Source: Pseudomonas sp. GL-B-19
GTDB lineage: Bacteria > Pseudomonadota > Gammaproteobacteria > Pseudomonadales > Pseudomonadaceae
Length of the DNA: 64,000 bases
Reading direction: 5' to 3'
Assembly (NCBI RefSeq): GCF_019956415.1
Contig: NZ_JAHBDK010000031.1
Coordinates: forward strand, 124,001-188,000
Shown one piece after another: positions 57,898 to 64,000 of the stretch (position 1 is the first letter of the stretch; the number at the start of each line of letters is the position of its first letter). A program made the position numbers and the translations under genes. The notes beneath the pieces are model-generated. The model did not search any database. It was not told where the DNA came from and worked only from the letters and a program-made list of their open reading frames with translations.

Positions 57898-58950
57898 ATG
57901 AGTAAATTCTGGAGCCCCTTCGTCAAGAGCCTGGTGCCTTACGTGCCGGGCGAGCAGCCGAAACTGACGAAACTGGTGAAGCTCAACACCAACGAAAATC
58001 CATACGGTCCATCGCCCAAAGCGTTGGCCGCCATGCAGACCGAACTGAACGATAACCTGCGTTTGTACCCGGACCCGAACAGCGATGTGCTCAAGCAGGC
58101 TGTTGCCAGGTACTACGGCGTCCAGGGCAATCAGGTGTTCCTCGGCAACGGTTCCGATGAAGTCCTGGCGCACATCTTTCACGGTTTGCTGCAACACGAT
58201 CAGCCGCTGCTGTTCCCGGACATCAGCTACAGCTTCTATCCGGTTTATTGCGGGTTATATGGCATCAAGTTCGACGCCGTGCCGCTGGACGAGCAATTCC
58301 AGATCAACCCGGCCGACTATGCCAAGCCGAACGGCGGGATCATCTTCCCGAACCCGAACGCCCCCACGGGTTGCCTGCTGGCGCTGGACGCCGTCGAGCA
58401 AATTCTCAAGGCCAGCCCGGATTCGGTGGTCGTGGTTGATGAGGCTTACATCGACTTTGGCGGTGAGACGGCCATCAGCCTGGTCGACCGTTATCCAAAC
58501 CTGCTGGTGACGCAGACCCTGTCCAAGTCCCGTTCGCTGGCCGGCCTGCGGGTTGGCCTGGCGGTGGGGCATCCGGACCTGATCGAGGCGCTGGAGCGGA
58601 TCAAGAACAGCTTCAACTCTTATCCGCTGGATCGTCTGGCGATAGTGGGGGCTGCGGCGGCGTTTGAGGATCGCGAGTACTTCGACAAGACCTGCCGGTT
58701 GGTCATCGATAGCCGTGACAAGGTCATCGGGCAGTTGGAGGCGAAGGGCTTTGAGGTATTGCCGTCGGCGGCGAACTTCATTTTCGCCCGTCACCCAACG
58801 CACGATGCGGCCGGGTTGGCGGCGAAGTTGCGGGAGCAGGGTGTGATCGTTCGGCACTTCAAGCAGGAGCGGATTGCCCAGTTCCTGCGGATCTCCATCG
58901 GCACACCTGAGCAGAATCAGGCGCTGATCGACGGCCTCGGTGATCTGTAG
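57898..58950 (+). CDS. hisC: Histidinol-phosphate aminotransferase
   Basis: A 350-residue class I/II PLP aminotransferase. The Schiff-base Lys lies in [27 protein letters not shown] near the N-terminus and FPNPNAPTG are conserved. It is 2 nt after hisD, so co-translated. Confidence 0.98.
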   Translation: MSKFWSPFVKSLVPYVPGEQPKLTKLVKLNTNENPYGPSPKALAAMQTELNDNLRLYPDPNSDVLKQAVARYYGVQGNQVFLGNGSDEVLAHIFHGLLQHDQPLLFPDISYSFYPVYCGLYGIKFDAVPLDEQFQINPADYAKPNGGIIFPNPNAPTGCLLALDAVEQILKASPDSVVVVDEAYIDFGGETAISLVDRYPNLLVTQTLSKSRSLAGLRVGLAVGHPDLIEALERIKNSFNSYPLDRLAIVGAAAAFEDREYFDKTCRLVIDSRDKVIGQLEAKGFEVLPSAANFIFARHPTHDAAGLAAKLREQGVIVRHFKQERIAQFLRISIGTPEQNQALIDGLGDL

Positions 58951-58973
58951 GAATCATTACGGGAATTGTTGCA

Positions 58974-59006
58974 CTGACCAAGCTTAATTATCGTGAGCTT
59001 GGTCAG
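58974..59006. terminator. Hairpin after hisC
   Basis: CTGACCAAGCT (58974-58984) and its complement (58996-59006) form a perfect 11-bp stem with an 11-nt loop, between hisC and the convergent small gene. No clear T-run follows, so function as terminator is tentative. Confidence 0.5.
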
Positions 59007-59026
59007 GCTGCTCTTGGCGTACTTTC

Positions 59027-59449
59027 TCAGCGGCTTGCGTCAAATGTGCCAGAGACTTTTCGAGGTGTTGTTTCGTTTGTAATGAATTCGAACACACCGG
59101 TGGCTCGGCTCACGCCGCTGTTTGATGTCAATGTTATTGTTATTTCGCCGGTTTGAGCGATGAGGTTGGTTGTTCCAAAGTTGTAAGACCATTGAAGATG
59201 GTTTTGGGTTGGGAAGTCAGTTGGGTAGCGTAGTGTTACCTTTTTGTTTTCATCGATGCCAGGGGGAAAGCCAATAGCAAGATTATAAGTCGAAGATGTA
59301 GAACCAATAATTATTCCGCCAGATTTCTCACCTGCGAACATGTGTAATAACACGTCTTTAGCAAGAAAATCGGGTTCGCGCTCAATGGTGGCCGTAAAGG
59401 TGCCTATCTTCTGGGCGCTATTTGCTGTTACAGGATTAAGACTGGTCAC
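59027..59449 (-). CDS. Small beta-rich protein of unknown function
   Basis: A 140-residue protein from GTG 59449, which has an AAGGAG site 8 nt upstream. No signal peptide, no membrane helix. Many Thr, Ser, Asn and alternating hydrophobic residues (GEITITLTSNSGVSRATGVF) suggest a beta-sandwich or lectin-like domain. No family was recognised. GC content is below that of neighbours. The shared palindrome lies 92 nt upstream. It sits between the his genes and algW, which are usually adjacent in Pseudomonas, so it is probably accessory. Confidence 0.8.
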   Translation of the reverse strand: MTSLNPVTANSAQKIGTFTATIEREPDFLAKDVLLHMFAGEKSGGIIIGSTSSTYNLAIGFPPGIDENKKVTLRYPTDFPTQNHLQWSYNFGTTNLIAQTGEITITLTSNSGVSRATGVFEFITNETTPRKVSGTFDASR

Positions 59450-60094
59450 GAGTGCAGCTCCTTTAGTTATAAATAGTAAGTTTTATTCTGTGATTCTGCC
59501 TTTTGCGATATGAACGGTAACCTTGGAATGGTTCGAGGGCTACTGTCAGAAATGACAGTTGCTTAGCTTGATTTGGAATAAGCATTGTTGATTGAGGTTA
59601 GTAATCGTCGCAGTACTTATTGTTACTCATGATGCGATTCGTTGATAAAATTCATTGAGTAGAACAGACCTCGGCTGGAAGTAACCTGGTTGTTGTTTAT
59701 CGGGACTTGTGTGTGAGTCGATATCACATTTAACCCTCCATTACCCACCAGGGTCACGGTGACGTTTTCGCAGGCCCTGCGAAGCGCCAGCAGGTCAACG
59801 GTGTGGTTGGCCGGTAACCGCCCAGATATTTGAACTCACGGCAGGAACCATGCAAACGGACTGCGGGACGTCGCGTTTCGCGGTGTCGGTTTTAGTTGCG
59901 CTGGAGGAGCGAGTGGCGCGGTAACCCGCCGATGGGATTAGTAGTCGCAAGTAACGCTGAAGGTGTTCAGTTCGAGGGTGTCGGACTCTTCGGCGAAGAC
60001 CGCATCTCGCAACAGGCCGAGGGCAAGACTTGCCACCGCGGCCATTGTTCAAGACGACATGTCTGCTGTTAGCCCATATTCCTTGGGTTAATGC
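59450..60094. other. Accessory intergenic stretch with possible degraded gene
   Basis: A low-GC part (59450-59720) holds the palindrome. Next come about 330 bp in which minus-strand frames look coding-like but are broken. A 34-codon frame from ATG at about 60048 (MAAVASLALGLL, a possible signal-like start) ends at a TAA near 59943. A different frame reads CENVTVTLVGNGGLNV to a TAA near 59630. These may be pieces of one frameshifted exported-protein gene. An 85-codon open frame in between (59795-60052) has no family resemblance. Confidence 0.4.
59542..59559 (-). promoter_or_regulatory. ACTGTCA-N4-TGACAGT palindrome (copy 2)
   Basis: ACTGTCAGAAATGACAGT is a perfect 7-bp inverted repeat around GAAA. 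It is shared with 15920-15937, with a 21-of-22-base match over the extended site. It lies 92 nt before GTG 59449 in the promoter region of the unknown beta-rich gene. Confidence 0.6.
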
Positions 60095-61255
60095 TTACTC
60101 TTCTTCTTTCTCTTTGACCGGCGCCGGCGGCGGACGCAGGCCGATCTCGGCCGTGAGCTTCAGCTCTTTGCCATTGCGCATCACCTGAATCGTGACCTTG
60201 TCCATCGGTTTGATCCGTGCGACCTGGTTCATCGAACGGCGCCCATCACCCGCTGGCTCACCGTCGATGGAGAGAATCACATCGCCCAATTGCAGGCCAG
60301 CCTTCTGCGCGGGACCATCCCGGAAAATCCCCGCGACCACAATCCCCGGACGTCCCGACAGACCAAACGACTCCGCCAGTTCCTGGCTCAACGGCTGTAC
60401 TTCAATGCCTAGCCAACCGCGAATCACCTGGCCGTGTTCGATGATCGACTTCATCACTTCCATGGCCAGTTTGACCGGGATCGCAAACCCGATGCCTTGC
60501 GAACCGCCGGACTTGGAGAAAATCGCGGTGTTGATGCCAGTCAGGTTGCCACTGGCGTCCACCAGCGCACCACCGGAGTTGCCGGGGTTGATCGCGGCGT
60601 CGGTCTGGATGAAGTCTTCGTAGTTGTTCAGGCCCAACTGGTTACGCCCAGTGGCACTGATGATGCCCATGGTCACGGTCTGGCCGACACCGAACGGGTT
60701 GCCGATGGCCAGCGCCACGTCGCCGATGCGGATGTTGTCGGAACGGCCGACAGTGATGGAAGGAAGGTTCTTCAGATCAATCTTCAGGACCGCGAGGTCG
60801 GTCTCCGGGTCGCTGCCAATCACACGGGCCAGGGTTTCGCGGCCATCCTTGAGCGCCACCACGATCTGGTCGGCACCCATGGTCACATGGTTGTTGGTCA
60901 GCAAATAGCCTTCCGGGCTCATGATCACACCGGAACCGAGGCTCGATTCCATGCGCTTCTGCTTGGGCGAATTGTCGCCGAAGAAGCGGCGGAACTGCGG
61001 GTCTTCAAACAGCGGATGGCTCGGTTTGTTGATGACTTTGGTGGTGTACAGGTTGACCACCGACGGTGCGGCCGTGGTGACGGCGTCGGCGTAAGACACC
61101 GGCCCCTGTTGCACGCTGGTCGTTTGCGGTGCTTGCTGCAAATTCACGTCAAGGCTTGGAAGCCCGACCCACTGCGGGTAACGCTGAATTATCAAAAGAG
61201 CGATAAGCACACCGGCCAACAGCGGCCAGCCGGAAAAACGCAGCGCCTTGAGCAT
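60095..61255 (-). CDS. algW: Periplasmic serine protease AlgW (DegS/HtrA family)
   Basis: A 386-residue membrane-anchored HtrA protease that starts the envelope-stress cascade by cleaving anti-sigma MucA. An N-terminal helix (FSGWPLLAGVLIALLII) is followed by a trypsin-like domain with His123 (TNNHVTMG), Asp153 (DPETDLAVLK) and Ser227 (NPGNSGGAL). One PDZ domain covers about 275-370. Single PDZ and membrane anchor match AlgW/DegS rather than MucD. Confidence 0.98.
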   Translation of the reverse strand: MLKALRFSGWPLLAGVLIALLIIQRYPQWVGLPSLDVNLQQAPQTTSVQQGPVSYADAVTTAAPSVVNLYTTKVINKPSHPLFEDPQFRRFFGDNSPKQKRMESSLGSGVIMSPEGYLLTNNHVTMGADQIVVALKDGRETLARVIGSDPETDLAVLKIDLKNLPSITVGRSDNIRIGDVALAIGNPFGVGQTVTMGIISATGRNQLGLNNYEDFIQTDAAINPGNSGGALVDASGNLTGINTAIFSKSGGSQGIGFAIPVKLAMEVMKSIIEHGQVIRGWLGIEVQPLSQELAESFGLSGRPGIVVAGIFRDGPAQKAGLQLGDVILSIDGEPAGDGRRSMNQVARIKPMDKVTIQVMRNGKELKLTAEIGLRPPPAPVKEKEEE

Positions 61256-61357
61256 TAAGCACGTCCTGAAAGGTTGCAGGCGGTATGAGACCGCCCATAA
61301 TGTCGCGCATTATACGAGGCCACGCGCGCCTCTGAACGGGATATTTAGGAGTCTTTT

Positions 61358-62116
61358 ATGGCCGTCGCCCTGAGCACCCTGGTCGAAGAAGCCGACCGTT
61401 ACCTCGCCAGCGCCAAAATTGCCGATTACTGCCCTAACGGCCTGCAGGTCGAAGGCCGACCGCAAGTGATGCGCATTGTCAGTGGCGTCACCGCCAGCCA
61501 GGCGCTGCTGGACGCTGCCGTCGAAGCCCAGGCCGATCTGGTGCTGGTGCATCACGGTTATTTCTGGAAGGGCGAAAACCCGTGTATTACCGGCATGAAG
61601 CAGCGTCGGTTGAAAACCTTGCTCAAGCACGACATCAGCCTGCTGTCCTACCATTTGCCGCTGGATCTGCACCCGGAAGTCGGTAACAACGTGCAGTTGG
61701 CCCGGCAGTTGGATATCACCGTCGAAGGCCCGCTGGATCCAGACAACCTTAAAGTCGTCGGCCTGGTCGGTTCGTTGAGCGAGCCGATGACGGCGCGTGA
61801 TTTCGCCCGTCGTGTCCAGGAAGTCATGGGCCGCGAGCCGCTGCTGATCGAAGGCAGTGCGACGATTCGCCGGGTAGGCTGGTGCACCGGTGGCGGCCAG
61901 GGTTACATCGACCAGGCGATTTTGGCCGGTGTCGATCTGTACCTCAGTGGCGAGGCCTCCGAGCAGACTTTCCATAGCGCCCGGGAAAACGACATCAGCT
62001 TCATCGCCGCCGGCCACCACGCCACCGAGCGTTATGGCGTACAGGCGCTGGGCGATTATCTGGCGCGCCGGTTTGCCCTCGAACACATCTTCATCGATTG
62101 CCCGAACCCGATCTGA
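61358..62116 (+). CDS. Nif3-like dinuclear metal-centre protein (YbgI)
   Basis: A 252-residue toroid-forming hexameric protein of the Nif3/DUF34 family. Conserved ADLVLVHHGYFW (metal His pair) and the C-terminal ISFIAAGHHATERYGV supply the two-metal site. The precise role is unsettled; relatives act as GTP cyclohydrolase-like or metal-handling proteins. It is adjacent to algW, as in many pseudomonads. Confidence 0.95.
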   Translation: MAVALSTLVEEADRYLASAKIADYCPNGLQVEGRPQVMRIVSGVTASQALLDAAVEAQADLVLVHHGYFWKGENPCITGMKQRRLKTLLKHDISLLSYHLPLDLHPEVGNNVQLARQLDITVEGPLDPDNLKVVGLVGSLSEPMTARDFARRVQEVMGREPLLIEGSATIRRVGWCTGGGQGYIDQAILAGVDLYLSGEASEQTFHSARENDISFIAAGHHATERYGVQALGDYLARRFALEHIFIDCPNPI

Positions 62117-62129
62117 TGACCGACCTCCC

Positions 62130-62196
62130 TTGTAGGAGCAAGGCTTGCCCGCGATAGCGATCTCAAGGATGCCATCGCGGGCAAGCCTTGCTCCTA
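62130..62196. repeat. REP pair (GTAGGAGC type)
   Basis: TGTAGGAGCAAGGCTTGCCC and inverted GGGCAAGCCTTGCTCC lie after the Nif3-like gene. Confidence 0.88.
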
Positions 62197-62228
62197 TGGG
62201 GGATAGCCATTCAACGGCCCAAACGAGG

Positions 62229-62246
62229 GGGTATATTCATATACCC
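62229..62246. promoter_or_regulatory. Palindrome upstream of cysD
   Basis: GGGTATAT-TC-ATATACCC is a perfect 8-bp inverted repeat 104 nt before cysD. It may be a regulator site (CysB binds upstream of sulfate-assimilation genes, though its consensus is loose). Confidence 0.4.
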
Positions 62247-62349
62247 TTTCGATCTAGCTGGCGTCCTGATTAGAAGAGGTCGCTGTGCTAGGATTCCTCG
62301 CTCGAACACGGCCCGCTGGCCGTCCATAAGATCGTTTTCGTGAGTAGCC

Positions 62350-63267
62350 ATGGTCGACAAACTGACGCATCTGAAACAGCTGGAGGCCGAAAGCATCCAC
62401 ATCATCCGCGAGGTCGCCGCCGAGTTCGATAACCCGGTGATGCTGTACTCCGTCGGTAAAGACTCCGCCGTGATGCTGCACCTTGCGCGCAAGGCATTCT
62501 TCCCGGGCAAACTTCCGTTTCCGGTGATGCACGTCGACACCCAGTGGAAGTTCAAGGAAATGTACGCGTTCCGCGACCGCATGGTTGAAGAACTCGGCCT
62601 TGACCTGCTGGTGCACGTCAACCCTGACGGGGTTGCGCAGGGCATCAACCCGCTGACCCACGGCAGTGCCAAGCACACCGACATCATGAAAACCGAAGGT
62701 CTCAAGCAGGCCCTCGACAAGTACGGTTTCGATGCCGCTTTCGGTGGTGCCCGTCGTGACGAAGAGAAATCCCGTGCCAAAGAGCGCGTGTATTCCTTCC
62801 GCGACACCAAGCACCGCTGGGACCCGAAAAACCAGCGTCCGGAGCTGTGGAACGTCTACAACGGCAACGTCAACAAGGGCGAATCGATCCGCGTGTTCCC
62901 GTTGTCGAACTGGACCGAACTGGACATCTGGCAGTACATCTACCTCGAAGGCATCCCGATTGTGCCGCTGTATTTCGCCGCCGAGCGCGACGTTATCGAG
63001 ATGAACGGCACCTGGATCATGATCGACGACGAACGCCTGCTCAATCACCTGAGCGATGAAGACAAGGCGCGCATCGTCAAGAAGAAGGTCCGTTTCCGTA
63101 CGCTCGGCGACTACCCGCTGACCGGTGCGGTCGAGTCCGAGGCGACCAGCCTGACCGACATCATTCAGGAAATGCTCCTGACGCGAACTTCCGAACGCCA
63201 GGGCCGGGTCATCGACCACGATGGCGCAGGCTCGATGGAAGAAAAGAAACGTCAGGGTTATTTCTAA
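62350..63267 (+). CDS. cysD: Sulfate adenylyltransferase small subunit
   Basis: A 305-residue ATP sulfurylase subunit making APS from sulfate and ATP. The PP-loop variant SVGKDS is at about 34-39, and the [20 protein letters not shown] and [20 protein letters not shown] blocks are typical. It works with CysN, which starts 9 nt downstream. Confidence 0.98.
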   Translation: MVDKLTHLKQLEAESIHIIREVAAEFDNPVMLYSVGKDSAVMLHLARKAFFPGKLPFPVMHVDTQWKFKEMYAFRDRMVEELGLDLLVHVNPDGVAQGINPLTHGSAKHTDIMKTEGLKQALDKYGFDAAFGGARRDEEKSRAKERVYSFRDTKHRWDPKNQRPELWNVYNGNVNKGESIRVFPLSNWTELDIWQYIYLEGIPIVPLYFAAERDVIEMNGTWIMIDDERLLNHLSDEDKARIVKKKVRFRTLGDYPLTGAVESEATSLTDIIQEMLLTRTSERQGRVIDHDGAGSMEEKKRQGYF

Positions 63268-63276
63268 GGGGTTGTC

Positions 63277-64000
63277 ATGTCGCACGTATCTGATTTGATC
63301 AGCGAGGACATCCTCGCCTACCTGGGCCAGCACGAACGCAAGGAAATGCTGCGCTTTCTGACCTGTGGCAACGTCGATGACGGCAAGAGCACCCTGATCG
63401 GGCGCCTGCTGCACGACTCCAAGATGATCTACGAAGATCACCTGGAAGCCATTACCCGCGACTCGAAAAAAGTCGGCACCACCGGCGATGACATCGACCT
63501 GGCCTTGCTGGTCGACGGCCTGCAGGCCGAGCGTGAGCAGGGCATCACCATCGATGTCGCTTACCGTTACTTCTCCACCGCCAAACGCAAATTCATCATC
63601 GCCGACACCCCCGGCCATGAGCAGTACACCCGCAACATGGCAACCGGTGCGTCCACCTGTGACCTGGCGATCATCCTGGTCGACGCCCGTTACGGCGTGC
63701 AGACCCAGACCCGTCGCCACAGCTTTATTGCTTCGTTGCTGGGCATCAAACACATCGTGGTTGCCATCAACAAGATGGACCTCAATGGCTTCGACGAAAA
63801 AGTCTTCGAGTCGATCAAGGCCGATTACCTGAAGTTCGCCGAAGGCATCGCCTTCAAGCCGACCACCATGGCCTTCGTGCCGATGTCGGCGCTCAAGGGC
63901 GACAACGTGGTGAACAAGTCCGAGCGCTCGCCGTGGTACACCGGCCAGTCGTTGATGGAAATTCTTGAAACCGTCGAAATCGCCAGCGACCGCAACTACA
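63277..64000 (+). CDS. cysN: Sulfate adenylyltransferase large subunit CysN (or CysNC fusion), 5' part
   Basis: The GTPase subunit that drives ATP sulfurylation by CysD. ATG 63277 opens a frame reaching the window edge (241 codons seen). P-loop GNVDDGKST is at about 31-39, [11 protein letters not shown] and INKMD are the G3 and G4 motifs. Pseudomonads often have CysN fused to APS kinase (CysC), but that part is outside the window. Confidence 0.97.
   Translation, partial: MSHVSDLISEDILAYLGQHERKEMLRFLTCGNVDDGKSTLIGRLLHDSKMIYEDHLEAITRDSKKVGTTGDDIDLALLVDGLQAEREQGITIDVAYRYFSTAKRKFIIADTPGHEQYTRNMATGASTCDLAIILVDARYGVQTQTRRHSFIASLLGIKHIVVAINKMDLNGFDEKVFESIKADYLKFAEGIAFKPTTMAFVPMSALKGDNVVNKSERSPWYTGQSLMEILETVEIASDRNY

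Overview
This 64-kb window is chromosomal DNA from a fluorescent Pseudomonas, most likely the P. fluorescens group. Three things point there. The protein sequences are Pseudomonas-like: AlgW with catalytic Ser227, RoxS/RoxR, and an rpoN-hpf-ptsN-rapZ-ptsO cluster next to lptCAB-kdsCD. Gene order is also typical: mlaFEDCB-ibaG-murA-hisG-hisD-hisC-algW-cysD-cysN. Finally, intergenic spaces are full of paired REP sequences of the GCGAGCAGGCTCGCTCCCAC and GTAGGAGC types. No rRNA, tRNA, CRISPR array, insertion sequence or prophage was seen. Identifications come from reading translations and motifs; no database search was run.

Layout. 1-7.9 kb (minus strand): dipeptide/peptide uptake locus with two substrate-binding proteins, an OprD-family porin, a third binding protein and DppB (cut by the window edge). 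Hairpins lie between most of these genes. 7.9-9.3 kb: a 1.4-kb gene-poor stretch with an array of 71-bp repeats, a nested repetitive element and a structured leader before a small Pseudomonas-type protein (DUF6124-like). 9.9-14.6 kb: SIMPL-domain protein, redox two-component system RoxS/RoxR, SbmA/BacA-type ABC exporter. 14.7-23.4 kb: galactarate/glucarate catabolism (FadR-type regulator, kdgD, alpha-ketoglutarate semialdehyde dehydrogenase, MFS transporter, garD). A block of accessory genes interrupts it: a small gene with an in-frame stop, and a phospholipase C-like gene pair under a LexA-like box. 23.5-26.5 kb: AEC transporter, carboxymuconolactone decarboxylase-like protein, Na/Ca exchanger, RlpA-like lipoprotein.

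26.7-43.5 kb is housekeeping: gatCAB (minus strand) divergent from mreBCD-maf-rng-yhdP-nitrilase-tldD, then darP (minus) and pmbA. 43.7-50.7 kb (minus strand) is the cell-envelope and nitrogen-PTS block kdsD-kdsC-lptC-lptA-lptB-rpoN-hpf-ptsN-rapZ-ptsO. 51-59 kb (plus strand) is mlaFEDCB, ibaG, murA, hisG, hisD, hisC. 59-60.1 kb is a second, lower-GC accessory patch, followed by algW (minus), a Nif3-family gene, cysD and the start of cysN.

The unexplained signals are concentrated in accessory DNA. (i) A near-perfect ACTGTCA-N4-TGACAGT palindrome lies upstream of both lower-GC small genes, 44 kb apart. (ii) A LexA-type box precedes a phospholipase-like gene with no signal peptide and its small partner. 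(iii) A structured leader with a UUCG tetraloop precedes the DUF6124-like gene. (iv) GTTGTACGAT half-sites are shared by the galactarate regulator and its presumed target operon. (v) mreC probably starts at a non-canonical ATT codon.
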